Origin: Brenneria corticis
Lineage (GTDB): Bacteria; Pseudomonadota; Gammaproteobacteria; Enterobacterales; Enterobacteriaceae
Length of the DNA stretch: 64,000 nt
Reading direction: 5' to 3'
NCBI RefSeq assembly: GCF_003115855.1
Contig: NZ_KZ819094.1
Span: forward strand, 6,744 to 70,743
Under the pieces are notes generated by a model that did no database searches, was not told where the DNA came from, and was given only the letters and a program-made list of their open reading frames with translations. Below, piece after piece: positions 26,501 to 34,493 of the stretch. A program made the translations under genes and the position numbers. The number at the start of each line of letters is the position of its first letter. The stretch's first letter is position 1.

Positions 26501-26841
26501 TGGTGATGACCGTTCCGGCGCCGGCGGATGCCGACAGTAAAGAAGTCACCGAGTTGCTGAAGGACGCGATTAGCCGCTGTTCGTTGATCCTGGATACGCC
26601 GGAGCCTGAAGTCTTCCTGGTTGACCTGCAACAGGGGATCCAGATTTTCGAACTGCGTATTTTCGCCGCCGAAATGGGCCACCGCATGCCGCTGCGCCAT
26701 GAGCTGCACCAGCTGATTCTGGAAAATTACCGCAAGAACAATCTGGTGATGCCGTTCCCGCCGCTTCAGGTACGGATGGAGAGTTTATCGCGCAATAGAA
26801 AAACGTTGACCTCCAGTAACCGCACGGCGGGAAGCCTGTAA
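23512..26841 (+). CDS. mscM: Miniconductance mechanosensitive channel MscM (YjeP)
   Basis: Large MscS-family channel of 1109 residues that opens under membrane tension during osmotic downshock. A signal peptide (about 1-22, ending LAA) precedes a long periplasmic coiled-coil region rich in Gln, Glu and Arg (about 25-460). Multiple membrane segments (about 480-900) follow, then the MscS core with GVGLGFGLQEIFANFISGLI. ATG 23512 is chosen because MNVRLIVTFLLG matches the E. coli start (MRLIITFL); an ATG at 23500 would add four residues. It ends beside the convergent epmA with a GC-rich hairpin between. Confidence 0.96.
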   Translation: MNVRLIVTFLLGCLLSTASLAAPVPSEAQLRQQLQQAEANKGAADQTEIVEELQSALSAMQERKESRERAAQYQRVIDDFPKLVQELRRQITAEDEKPSTISENQSVNDLEQQILQTSSQLLEQARQLQQEQERLREISDSLGQLPQQQTEASRSLGEIESRIQSLGSPTTPLGQAQLAALQAESALRKSRVDELELAQLSASSRQELSRLRAELYKKRHDRLDTLLQGLRSNINSLRQREAEQALEKTELLAEQSGSLPSAISSLLTINRELSMALNQQAQHMDLIASQQRQAATHTLQVRQALSTIREQAQWLGVSPVLGETLRAQVARLPEMPKPQLLDSDMAQLRVQRLHFEELINKQHDVDQAKQDDGTPLTNTQQRILTDQLRTQRDLLTSLISGCDTQILELTKLKVANNQLQDALSETREAAHRYLFWVADVDPITFSYPLKLVQDLTRLLSLDTLTQLSSAMVMMVTSRETVIPLLGALLLVGFSISSRRHYHAFMERASSRVGKVTLDHFMLTLRTVFWSILVALPLPVLWAALGYGLQNAWPYPVAVAIGDSVTATVPLMWVVMISASFSHPQGLFIVHFRWSPERVARAMRYYRLSIAFIVPLIMALITFDKLNDREFSSTLGRLCFILLCLALSLVTTGLKRAGIPLYLDKEGSGENSVNRAMWNLLICAPLAAALASCIGYLATAQALLVRLETSVSIWFFLLVVYHIIRRWMLIQRRRIAFDRAKNRRSEILAQRARGEEDAPSGASYESGSEAIEEPVVDLDAISAKSLQLVRSILTLIALVSVIVLWSEIHSAFAFMENISLWDVSSTVKGVESVQSITLGSVLIAVLIFVITAQVVRNLPALLELALLQHLALSPGSGYAITTISKYILMLIGSLMGFSLIGIEWSKLQWLVAALGVGLGFGLQEIFANFISGLIILFEKPIRIGDTVTIRELTGSVMRINTRATTISDWDRKEIIVPNKAFITEQFINWSLSDSVTRVVMTVPAPADADSKEVTELLKDAISRCSLILDTPEPEVFLVDLQQGIQIFELRIFAAEMGHRMPLRHELHQLILENYRKNNLVMPFPPLQVRMESLSRNRKTLTSSNRTAGSL

Positions 26842-26890
26842 TAAAGAAGGGATCGGCCGGGTGCGACAGCGCGCGCCCGGCCCGATAATA

Positions 26891-27868
26891 TCAGGAACGC
26901 TCAACGGAAAAGGCGATCACGTCGCTCAGCCTTTCGGCATCCAACGCCAGCATAATCAGGCGGTCGACGCCTAACGCCACCCCGGCGCACTCCGGCAGAC
27001 CGTGCTTTAACGCCGCCAGTAAATTTTCATCGATAGGCTGCTGAGGCAGGCCGCGAGCGGCGCGTTTACGATTATCCTGTTCGAAACGCCGGCGTTGCTC
27101 ATCGCCGTCGGTTAATTCACGAAAACCGTTCGCCAGCTCAATGCCTTTAAAATAGACCTCGAAGCGCTCGGCGACGCGATGATCTTCGGTACTGATTTCG
27201 GCCAGCAACGCCTGCGTCGCCGGGAAATGATAAACAAACGCCGGCTTTTCGCGCCCGATATTCGGCTCAACGCCAAAGGCAAACAGCATCTGCACCAAGG
27301 CATCGCGGTCCTCTTCGCGGCAGGCAATGTCGCCCAATCCCAGCTTTTCCGCCGCTTCGCGCAGCTGCGCCTTGTCCGCCGACAGGGGATCGATTTCCAG
27401 ATGACGCTGGAACGCCTGCTGGTATGAAAGCATTTCCGCGCTTTCACACTCCAGCACCTGCTGGAGTAAATCGTCCATTTCATTCATCAGGCGGTACATA
27501 TCATAGTGCGGCCGATACCACTCCAGCATGGTGAATTCCGGATTATGGTATCTGCCGGACTCTTCATTGCGGAAGCTGCGGCACAGCTGAAAAATGGGGC
27601 CGCTGCCCGCCGCCAGCAGGCGTTTCATGTGGTATTCCGGGCTGGTCATCAGATACAGCGTCATGCCGTCCGCGGCGCCCGGCCCGACGAAGCGAGTCTG
27701 AAACGGGCACAAAAAGACGTCTGTTACCGTAGCCCGGCTCATCGCCGGCGTTTCAACCTCCAGTACGCCACGATCGGTGAAGAATCGCCGGATAGCGGCG
27801 ACTATCGACGCGCGCTTCAACAAATTAGCGACAGGCGCGCTGGGTTGCCAACTTGTCGTTTCGCTCAT
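26891..27868 (-). CDS. epmA: EF-P (R)-beta-lysine ligase EpmA (GenX/PoxA)
   Basis: Class II lysyl-tRNA synthetase paralogue of 325 residues lacking the anticodon-binding domain. It attaches (R)-beta-lysine to Lys34 of EF-P. Class II motifs are clear: FRNEESGRYHNPEFTMLEWY (motif 2) and GVALGVDRLIMLAL (motif 3). The start is ATG 27868 (MSETTSWQPS), the E. coli start; an open extension upstream has no support. efp and epmB are 5 kb away in this window, so the whole modification set is present. Confidence 0.97.
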   Translation of the reverse strand: MSETTSWQPSAPVANLLKRASIVAAIRRFFTDRGVLEVETPAMSRATVTDVFLCPFQTRFVGPGAADGMTLYLMTSPEYHMKRLLAAGSGPIFQLCRSFRNEESGRYHNPEFTMLEWYRPHYDMYRLMNEMDDLLQQVLECESAEMLSYQQAFQRHLEIDPLSADKAQLREAAEKLGLGDIACREEDRDALVQMLFAFGVEPNIGREKPAFVYHFPATQALLAEISTEDHRVAERFEVYFKGIELANGFRELTDGDEQRRRFEQDNRKRAARGLPQQPIDENLLAALKHGLPECAGVALGVDRLIMLALDAERLSDVIAFSVERS

Positions 27869-28363
27869 GGTTACTACTCCAAAGTCAAACAGGTGGAGCA
27901 GTCTACCCGCATCAACGCGGACAAACAAAAATTTCCACAGGTAAGTGAACGACGAATAGCTTTTTAGCGACGCCTGCGACGGCCCGCAGGGGGGCGTACT
28001 GGGGCAACCCAGTATCATTTATATCCAGTGGAACATTTTCTTATATCGTCCGCAAAAGAGTTATTAAAGAAATAAAAGCATTATTTCGGCGGAAATAAGT
28101 CTTTCGATCACGTTTTTATAAGTTATCCCAGTACACTATGAAAAAACTGCAAAATGCTGGATCACATCAAATTTCATCATCTTTTAATTCGCTATAATCA
28201 TTTCCACACAAAAAATAGAGGTTTATCTATTCTTAATATGTCCAAAAAGTCATTTTTTATAGCTTTTAATGTACTAATAATTAAGCAGATATATAAAGAC
28301 TGAAATGAATAGAGATTATTTTCTTATTTTAACTTAAATAACTTAAGTAACTGGAGGAATGCA
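27869..28363. promoter_or_regulatory. epmA-frd intergenic region
   Basis: About 495 bases without a gene between divergent epmA and frdA. The right half is AT-rich and carries the frd promoter and FNR-type site described separately. A long leader of about 155 bases precedes frdA. Confidence 0.5.
28158..28198 (+). promoter_or_regulatory. frd promoter with FNR-type site
   Basis: TGGATCACATCAAA at 28158-28171 aligns with the FNR site of E. coli frdA (TCGATCTCGTCAAA) and, like it, is followed by TTTCA. A TATAAT lies at 28193-28198. The site is centred about 41 bases upstream of the expected start near 28206, the class II activator position. Anaerobic activation by FNR is therefore expected; a NarL effect cannot be judged. 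Confidence 0.7.
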
Positions 28364-30160
28364 GTGCAAACCTTTAATGCCGATTTGGCCATTATCGGGG
28401 CCGGGGGCGCTGGCTTACGCGCGGCAATTGCCGCCGCCGAAGCTAATCCCCAACTGAAAATTGCGCTGATCTCGAAAGTCTACCCCATGCGTAGCCATAC
28501 TGTGGCGGCAGAAGGCGGATCAGCAGCGGTCACTCAGGACCACGATAGCTTTGATTATCATTTCAACGACACCGTTTCCGGTGGCGACTGGCTGTGCGAA
28601 CAGGATGTTGTCGAAAACTTCGTCAAGCATTGCCCGGAAGAAATGATCCAGATGGAACAGTGGGGCTGCCCGTGGAGCCGCAAACCGGATGGTTCTGTTA
28701 ACGTTCGCCGTTTCGGCGGGATGAAAATAGAACGCACCTGGTTTGCCGCCGACAAAACCGGCTTCCACATGCTGCACACCCTGTTCCAAACCTCCCTCAA
28801 ATATCCGCAAATCCAGCGTTTCGACGAACATTTCGTTCTGGATGTTCTGGTGGATGACGGTCAGGCCCGCGGCGTGGTCGCCATCAATATGATGGAAGGC
28901 ACGCTGGTGCAGATCCGGGCGAACGCCGTGGTTATCGCCACCGGCGGAGCCGGTCGCGTCTACCGTTACAACACCAACGGCGGCATCGTTACCGGCGACG
29001 GTATGGGTATTGCGTTCCGTCACGGCGTACCGCTGCGCGATATGGAATTCGTACAGTATCACCCGACCGGCCTGCCGGGTTCCGGTATTTTGATGACCGA
29101 AGGCTGCCGCGGCGAAGGCGGCATCATGGTCAACAAAGACGGTTACCGTTATTTGCAGGATTACGGTATGGGTCCGGAAACGCCGCTCGGCGAGCCGAAA
29201 AACAAATATATGGAACTGGGACCGCGCGACAAGGTGTCTCAGGCTTTCTGGCATGAATGGCGCGCCGGACGGACCATCTCCACCCCGCTGGGCGATGTGG
29301 TCTACCTCGATCTGCGCCACCTCGGAGAGAAAAAACTCAAAGAACGCCTGCCGTTCATCTGTGAACTGGCAAAAGCCTATGTCGACGTCGACCCGGTTAA
29401 AGAGCCGATTCCGATTCGTCCTACCGCGCATTACACCATGGGCGGCATCGAAACCGATCCGAATTGCGAAACCCGCATCAAGGGTCTGTTCGCCGTCGGC
29501 GAATGCTCGTCCGTCGGCCTGCATGGCGCCAACCGTCTGGGTTCCAACTCTCTGGCTGAACTGGTGGTATTCGGCCGTATTGCCGGCGAACACGCCGCGC
29601 AGCGTTCCGCGGCCGCCGCGCCGGCCAACGGCAGCGCGCTGGATGCGCAAACCCGCGACATCGAGCAACGCCTGCATGACCTGCTGGCGCAGGAAGGCAC
29701 CGAAAGCTGGTCGAAAATCCGCGACGAACTGGGTCTGTCGATGGAAGAAGGCTGCGGCATTTATCGCACCACGGACCTGATGCAAAAGACCGTGGATAAA
29801 ATCACCGAGCTACAGGAACGCTTCAAACGGGTAAAAATCACCGACCATTCCAGCGTGTTCAACACCGACCTGCTCTATGCCATCGAGCTGGGTCACAGTC
29901 TGGATGTGGCGGAATGTATGGCGCACTCGGCCATCAACCGTAGAGAATCCCGCGGCGCTCATCAGCGTCTGGATGAAGGCTGCACCGAGCGTGATGACGT
30001 TAATTTCCTGAAGCATACGCTGGCTTTTTATAACCCTGAAGGTGCGCCGCGTCTGGAGTACAGCGACGTGAAAATCACCAAACTTCCTCCGGCCAAACGC
30101 GTTTACGGCGCCGAAGGAGATGCTCAGGATAAAAGCAAGAAGGAGCAGGCGAATGGCTGA
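28364..30160 (+). CDS. frdA: Fumarate reductase flavoprotein subunit
   Basis: Catalytic subunit of 598 residues. It reduces fumarate to succinate with electrons from menaquinol during anaerobic growth, on the cytoplasmic face. The N-terminal FAD fold starts IIGAGGAGLRAAIAAAE. His45 in RSHTVAAEGG carries covalent FAD. Substrate-site sequence HPTGLPGSGILMTEGCRGEG and the capping domain follow. The start is GTG 28364 after GGAGG, as in E. coli. Its last eight bases overlap frdB. Confidence 0.98.
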   Translation: MQTFNADLAIIGAGGAGLRAAIAAAEANPQLKIALISKVYPMRSHTVAAEGGSAAVTQDHDSFDYHFNDTVSGGDWLCEQDVVENFVKHCPEEMIQMEQWGCPWSRKPDGSVNVRRFGGMKIERTWFAADKTGFHMLHTLFQTSLKYPQIQRFDEHFVLDVLVDDGQARGVVAINMMEGTLVQIRANAVVIATGGAGRVYRYNTNGGIVTGDGMGIAFRHGVPLRDMEFVQYHPTGLPGSGILMTEGCRGEGGIMVNKDGYRYLQDYGMGPETPLGEPKNKYMELGPRDKVSQAFWHEWRAGRTISTPLGDVVYLDLRHLGEKKLKERLPFICELAKAYVDVDPVKEPIPIRPTAHYTMGGIETDPNCETRIKGLFAVGECSSVGLHGANRLGSNSLAELVVFGRIAGEHAAQRSAAAAPANGSALDAQTRDIEQRLHDLLAQEGTESWSKIRDELGLSMEEGCGIYRTTDLMQKTVDKITELQERFKRVKITDHSSVFNTDLLYAIELGHSLDVAECMAHSAINRRESRGAHQRLDEGCTERDDVNFLKHTLAFYNPEGAPRLEYSDVKITKLPPAKRVYGAEGDAQDKSKKEQANG

Positions 30161-30890
30161 AGAGATGCAAATCCTGAAAATGGAAGTCATGCGCTATAAC
30201 CCTGAAAAGGACAGCGCACCCTATTTTGAGACGTTTGAGGTTCCATACAATAAGCAGACGTCCTTACTGGATGCGCTGGGTTATATCAAAGATAACCTGG
30301 CCGCCGACCTCTCCTACCGCTGGTCCTGCCGTATGGCGATCTGTGGTTCTTGCGGCATGATGGTGAACAATGTCCCGAAACTGGCCTGTAAAACGTTCCT
30401 GCGCGATTATCAGAACGGCTTGAAGGTTGAAGCGTTGGGCAATTTCCCCGTCGAGCGCGACCTGGTGGTCGACATGACCCACTTTATCGAGAGCCTGGAA
30501 GCCATCAAGCCTTACATCATCGGCAACGATCGTAAACCCGCGGATGGCACCAACAAGCAAACTCCGGCCCAGATGGCGAAATACCACCAGTTCTCCGGCT
30601 GTATCAACTGTGGCCTGTGCTATGCCGCCTGCCCGCAGTTTGGTCTGAATCCCGAGTTCATCGGCCCGGCCGCCATCACGCTGGCTCACCGCTACAACCT
30701 GGATAACCGCGATCGCGGCAAGAAACAGCGTATGCCGCAGCTGAACGGTAATAACGGGGTGTGGAGCTGTACTTTTGTGGGTTACTGCTCTGAGGTGTGT
30801 CCGAAGCATGTCGATCCTGCCGCCGCCATTCAGCAAGGCAAGGTTGAAAGCATGAAGGACTTCATGATCGCCACGCTTAAACCACAATAA
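30153..30890 (+). CDS. frdB: Fumarate reductase iron-sulfur subunit
   Basis: Protein of 245 residues that passes electrons from the membrane quinol site to FrdA. The [2Fe-2S] cysteines are in CRMAICGSCGMM and the later LAC. The [4Fe-4S] and [3Fe-4S] clusters use CINCGLCYAACPQ and CTFVGYCSEVCPKHVDP. ATG 30153 overlaps the frdA end, so translation is coupled. Confidence 0.98.
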   Translation: MAEEMQILKMEVMRYNPEKDSAPYFETFEVPYNKQTSLLDALGYIKDNLAADLSYRWSCRMAICGSCGMMVNNVPKLACKTFLRDYQNGLKVEALGNFPVERDLVVDMTHFIESLEAIKPYIIGNDRKPADGTNKQTPAQMAKYHQFSGCINCGLCYAACPQFGLNPEFIGPAAITLAHRYNLDNRDRGKKQRMPQLNGNNGVWSCTFVGYCSEVCPKHVDPAAAIQQGKVESMKDFMIATLKPQ

Positions 30891-30903
30891 GGGAGGGACA
30901 ATA

Positions 30904-31299
30904 ATGACATCCAAACGCAAAGCGTATGTCCGCGGCATGTCGCCAACCTGGTGGCAAAAGCTGGGGTTCTACCGCTTTTATATGTTACGTGAAGGGACGG
31001 CCGTGCCGGCCGTCTGGTTCAGCATCTTACTGTTATGCGGCGTGTTCTCTCTGAAGAACGGTCCGGAAGGCTGGGAAAGCTTCCTCGGGTTCTTGCAGAA
31101 TCCACTGGTGCTGCTCATCAACATCATCGCCTTGCTGGCCGCCGTGCTGCATACCAAAACCTGGTTTGAGCTGGCCCCCAAAGCCTCCATTATCGTGGTG
31201 AAAGATGAGAAAATGGGACCGGAGCCGATTATCAAAGGGCTTTGGGCAGTCACCATTGTAGTAACGCTGGCCGTTCTGGCCATCGCCTTACTATTCTGA
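30904..31299 (+). CDS. frdC: Fumarate reductase membrane anchor subunit C
   Basis: Membrane anchor of 131 residues with three hydrophobic helices (about 30-50, 65-85, 107-130) that with FrdD binds menaquinol. The N-terminus TSKRKAYVRGMSPTWWQKLG is conserved with E. coli. It starts 13 bases after frdB and precedes frdD by 14. Confidence 0.97.
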   Translation: MTSKRKAYVRGMSPTWWQKLGFYRFYMLREGTAVPAVWFSILLLCGVFSLKNGPEGWESFLGFLQNPLVLLINIIALLAAVLHTKTWFELAPKASIIVVKDEKMGPEPIIKGLWAVTIVVTLAVLAIALLF

Positions 31300-31313
31300 T
31301 CAGGAGGAATAAC

Positions 31314-31670
31314 GTGATTAATCAAACGCCAAAACGTTCCGATGAACCGCCATTCTGGGCATTATTCGGCGCCGGTGGCATGTGGACCGCCTTTTTCTCC
31401 CCGGTCATCATTCTGCTGGTCGGTGTGCTGCTGCCTTTGGGTCTGTTTCCGGATGCGCTGAGCTATGAGCGTATCCTGGCTTTCAGCCAGAGTTTTATCG
31501 GCCGCGTATTTCTGCTGCTGATGATTATTCTGCCGATATGGTGTGGTTTGCACCGTATTCACCACGCCATGCACGATCTGAAAATCCACGTTCCCGCCGG
31601 GAAATGGGTTTTCTACGGCCTGTCAGCCATTCTGAGCGTCGTCGCCATTATCGGCGTCGTCACGCTGTAA
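31314..31670 (+). CDS. frdD: Fumarate reductase membrane anchor subunit D
   Basis: Second anchor, 118 residues, three membrane helices. KRSDEPPFWALFGAGGMWTA and HHAMHDLKIHVPAGKWVFYG match E. coli FrdD. The start is GTG 31314, preceded by AGGAGG; an in-frame upstream ATG within frdC is not plausible. It is the last gene of frdABCD. Confidence 0.97.
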   Translation: MINQTPKRSDEPPFWALFGAGGMWTAFFSPVIILLVGVLLPLGLFPDALSYERILAFSQSFIGRVFLLLMIILPIWCGLHRIHHAMHDLKIHVPAGKWVFYGLSAILSVVAIIGVVTL

Positions 31671-31686
31671 ATTGCCGTCCACCGTT

Positions 31687-31718
31687 AACGGCCTGCCTGC
31701 GCAGGCCGTTTTTTTTTA
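31687..31718 (+). terminator. Intrinsic terminator of frdABCD
   Basis: Ten-base stem AACGGCCTGC (31687-31696) and GCAGGCCGTT (31701-31710) with loop CTGC, running into about ten T. The end of the T run overlaps the stop codon of the convergent DMT gene. Confidence 0.9.
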
Positions 31719-32066
31719 CATGATCTTATCGCGGAACATAAAGAATACCGCGCCCAATAAGCACAGCCCGGCCCATATATAATCCGTGCGGAAAGGTTCT
31801 TTTAGAATAATCATGGAGAAGGGAATAAAGACGCTAAGACTGATAACTTCCTGCAATATTTTAAGTTGCCCCGCCGAAGCGACCTGATAACCGATCCGAT
31901 TAGCGGGAACCTGTAATAAATACTCAAATAATGCGATCCCCCAACTGACCAATGCGGCAATCAGCCAGGTACGGCCGCTGAAGTAACGTAGATGTCCATA
32001 CCAGGCAAACGTCATAAACACATTGCTGAGGGTCAGCATGCACAGGGTGATGACTAACGGCGGCAT
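31716..32066 (-). CDS. Small DMT-family membrane protein (DUF486)
   Basis: Protein of 116 residues with about four hydrophobic helices. VITLCMLTLSNVFMTFAWYG, then VSWGIALFEYLLQVPANRIG and LKILQEVISLSVFIPFSMII, are typical of the DUF486 family, distantly related to drug/metabolite transporters. Function is unknown. The start is taken at ATG 32066 (MPPLVITL), the family N-terminus; the frame extends 25 codons upstream without a hydrophobic start. It is convergent with frd. In E. coli the equivalent place holds sugE/blc, so the neighbour differs. Confidence 0.8.
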   Translation of the reverse strand: MPPLVITLCMLTLSNVFMTFAWYGHLRYFSGRTWLIAALVSWGIALFEYLLQVPANRIGYQVASAGQLKILQEVISLSVFIPFSMIILKEPFRTDYIWAGLCLLGAVFFMFRDKIM

Positions 32067-32159
32067 CATTTCTCTCCATTTTATCCACCGCCACATTATG
32101 TCGTCGTGCAAAGGAAAACGCCATTGCAGCGCTTCCCTCATATTGAAAACATTTATTGC

Positions 32160-32291
32160 TTACTGTGCGCTGCGCTGTATCGCTTCACCGCCTGCCTCAA
32201 CATCCTGCCCCACACCGCGGGTGGTATTACACCCCACTACGGCAGATAAAATTAACACAGAGAAAATAGCGACAAGACTCTTCTTCAACAT
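32160..32291 (-). CDS. ecnB: Entericidin B-type small lipoprotein
   Basis: Protein of 43 residues: MLKKSLVAIFSVLILSAVVG then Cys21, then NTTRGVGQDVEAGGEAIQRS and AQ. The lipobox VVGC and the NTTRGVG motif identify EcnB, the bacteriolytic member of the E. coli ecnAB toxin/antidote lipoprotein pair. AAGGA precedes the ATG. It is next to efp as in E. coli. No ecnA-like frame exists between it and efp. Found by inspection, shorter than most gene callers accept. Confidence 0.92.
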   Translation of the reverse strand: MLKKSLVAIFSVLILSAVVGCNTTRGVGQDVEAGGEAIQRSAQ

Positions 32292-32456
32292 AGGTGATTC
32301 CTTCTTGGTGATTAGGGAAAAGCGTCTCTTTAAGCGTAGTCAATATTGGCTGATTAGTAGCTCTTTTCATGCTTAATAGAGACCGCGCCCATGTTATGGC
32401 GAAAAAAAACCGCCATAACGCATTAATAGCGGCGGCGGCTTGTTAAAAAGAGTGGA
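32292..32456. promoter_or_regulatory. ecnB upstream / efp downstream region with hairpin
   Basis: Perfect inverted repeat GTTATGGCG (32393-32401) and CGCCATAAC (32411-32419). On the minus strand the loop contains eight T, so the left arm plus upstream GC sequence could act as the efp terminator. No ecnA gene is present. Confidence 0.5.
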
Positions 32457-33023
32457 TTATTTGACGCGGGAAACGTACTCGCCGGAACGGGTGTCAACTT
32501 TGATCACCTCGCCAATCTGCACAAACAGCGGCACTTTTACTACCGCGCCGGTGGTCAGCGTCGCCGGTTTGCCGCCCGTACCCGCGGTATCGCCTTTCAG
32601 ACCCGGGTCGGTATCGACGATTTCCAGCTCCACAAAGTTCGGCGGCGTCACGGCGATGGGTTGGCCGTTCCACAACGTGACGATGCATTCGGCCTGATCG
32701 AGCAGCCATTTGGCGTTGTCGCCAACGGCTTTTTCGTCGGCCGCCAGCTGTTCGAACGTTTCATTATTCATGAAGTGCCAGAACTCGCCGTCGTTGTACA
32801 GGTAGGTCAGGTTCATATCCATAACGTCGGCGCCTTCGGCGGAGTCGGTGGATTTGAACGTTTTTTCAATCAGTTTACCGGTCAGTAAACGACGCATTTT
32901 CACGCGCGCGAAAGCCTGGCCTTTACCCGGTTTAACGAACTCACTTGATTCAACGGCGTAAGGCTCGCCTTCGAACATGATTTTAAGACCGGAACGGAAA
33001 TCGTTGCTAAAATAAGTCGCCAT
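32457..33023 (-). CDS. efp: Elongation factor P
   Basis: Relieves ribosomes stalled at proline stretches. The 188-residue protein has three beta-barrel domains. Lys34 in KPGKGQAF is the site beta-lysylated by EpmA after EpmB makes beta-lysine. It is divergent from epmB with 38 bases between, so they share a short promoter region. Confidence 0.98.
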   Translation of the reverse strand: MATYFSNDFRSGLKIMFEGEPYAVESSEFVKPGKGQAFARVKMRRLLTGKLIEKTFKSTDSAEGADVMDMNLTYLYNDGEFWHFMNNETFEQLAADEKAVGDNAKWLLDQAECIVTLWNGQPIAVTPPNFVELEIVDTDPGLKGDTAGTGGKPATLTTGAVVKVPLFVQIGEVIKVDTRSGEYVSRVK

Positions 33024-33061
33024 AAAGGCCCTCTACATTTGATACGGTACTAAGCCAAAAA

Positions 33062-34129
33062 ATGGCACACATTGTAACCCTAAATATACCTTCCAGAGAA
33101 GATTGGTTGCAGCAACTTGCGGACGTAATTACCGATCCCGACGAATTGCTGCAACTTCTGGCGTTAAATCACCATGCCGAGCTGCGGCAGGGATATGGCG
33201 CCCGCGAACTTTTCCCGCTGCGCGTGCCGCGCGCCTTTGTGGCGCGGATGCAAAAGGGAAATGCCAGGGATCCGCTGCTGTTACAGATTTTAACCGCGCG
33301 CGAAGAGTTTGTTGCGGCGCCGGGTTTTAGCCTCGACCCGCTTGATGAACAGCACAGCGTGGTGCCGGGGTTGCTGCACAAGTACCACAACCGGGCGCTG
33401 TTGCTGGTGAAAGGCGGCTGTGCGGTTAACTGCCGCTACTGTTTCCGCCGGCATTTTCCCTATCAGGAAAACCAGGGAAACAAAACCAACTGGCGCCTGG
33501 CGCTGGACTATATCCGCCGGCATCGCCAACTGGATGAAATCATTTTTTCCGGCGGCGATCCCCTGATGGCCAAAGACCATGAGCTTGACTGGCTGATAAC
33601 CGAACTGGAAGCCATTCCCCATCTGAAACGGCTGCGCATCCACAGCCGCTTGCCCGTGGTCATTCCCGCACGCATTACCGACGCCTTATGCCAGCGGCTA
33701 TCACGGAGCACGCTTCAGGTGGTGCTGGTCACGCACATCAACCATGCGCAGGAGATCGATGCCGATTTCACCCAAAGTATGGCGCGATTACGCCGTGCGG
33801 GCGTCACCTTACTCAATCAGAGCGTGTTGTTGCGCGGCGTTAACGACACTGCCGATACGCTGGCAAACTTGAGTAACGCCCTGTTTGATGCCGGTATTCT
33901 TCCTTACTATCTCCACGTACTGGATAAAGTTCAGGGAGCCGCCCATTTTCTGGTTGACGATGAGGAGGCGCGTACGCTGGTCAAGGCGCTGCTGAAAAAG
34001 GTCTCCGGCTATCTGGTGCCGCGGCTGGCGCGGGAAATCGGCGGGGAAGCCAGTAAAACGCCGTTGGATTTGGGGCTGAAGCAAAGTCAGGAAGAGACCG
34101 GCGAAAGTTTGCCATTCGCCGGAATGTAA
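33062..34129 (+). CDS. epmB: Lysine 2,3-aminomutase EpmB (YjeK)
   Basis: Radical SAM enzyme of 355 residues that converts L-lysine to (R)-beta-lysine for EF-P. The cluster motif is Cys120, Cys124, Cys127 in CAVNCRYC. PLP lysine region and the C-terminal SKTPLDLGLKQ follow. It is about 13 residues longer than E. coli EpmB at the C-terminus (QEETGESLPFAGM), a variable tail. It is convergent with yjeI. Confidence 0.97.
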   Translation: MAHIVTLNIPSREDWLQQLADVITDPDELLQLLALNHHAELRQGYGARELFPLRVPRAFVARMQKGNARDPLLLQILTAREEFVAAPGFSLDPLDEQHSVVPGLLHKYHNRALLLVKGGCAVNCRYCFRRHFPYQENQGNKTNWRLALDYIRRHRQLDEIIFSGGDPLMAKDHELDWLITELEAIPHLKRLRIHSRLPVVIPARITDALCQRLSRSTLQVVLVTHINHAQEIDADFTQSMARLRRAGVTLLNQSVLLRGVNDTADTLANLSNALFDAGILPYYLHVLDKVQGAAHFLVDDEEARTLVKALLKKVSGYLVPRLAREIGGEASKTPLDLGLKQSQEETGESLPFAGM

Positions 34130-34148
34130 TATTCATTTCAAGCGCGGC

Positions 34149-34493
34149 TTACGGGCACTTGTAAACGCTGCCCGCCATCTTGCTGTCCAGCGGCGCGAAA
34201 CTGGACCAGAAGGTTTCACTCGGGCTGGTGGCGCCATAAATCGTATTACCGCCCAGCGCCGCCGCCTTATTGCGTAAATCATTCGCCGCGCCGCGCATGG
34301 AGCTACCGTCGCTATGATTGCCGGATAGCCAGTTGGACTGGGTGCCGCTAACCTGGCCGAGTAATTGGCATTCGCTGCCGGGTTGCGTGTCGGTAAACTC
34401 GACGGCTTGCCCCGCGGAGCTGAGTTGATTGGTGGTGCCGCACCCTGCCAGCAACAGCGCGGCAGAGATACCGAGTAATATGCGCATCCGCAT
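34149..34493 (-). CDS. yjeI: YjeI-like DUF4156 lipoprotein
   Basis: Lipoprotein of 114 residues. Signal MRMRILLGISAALLLAGC has the lipobox LAGC. QSNWLSGNHSDGSSMRGAAN then DLRNKAAALGGNTIYG matches E. coli YjeI, which lies at the same place between groEL and epmB. Function is unknown. ATG 34493 is seven bases after GGAGG; two upstream Met codons add no signal. In this genome groES/groEL do not follow; wzi does. Confidence 0.9.
   Translation of the reverse strand: MRMRILLGISAALLLAGCGTTNQLSSAGQAVEFTDTQPGSECQLLGQVSGTQSNWLSGNHSDGSSMRGAANDLRNKAAALGGNTIYGATSPSETFWSSFAPLDSKMAGSVYKCP

Noticed and set aside
26850..26885. GC-rich hairpin between mscM and epmA as intrinsic terminator
   Set aside because: The stem is strong but imperfect (one bulge) and no T tract follows on either strand; it may only stabilise 3' ends.
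28520..29785. Long open frame antisense to frdA (421 codons)
   Set aside because: It lies entirely within frdA, which is unmistakable. High-GC third positions create such mirror frames and no start signal supports it.
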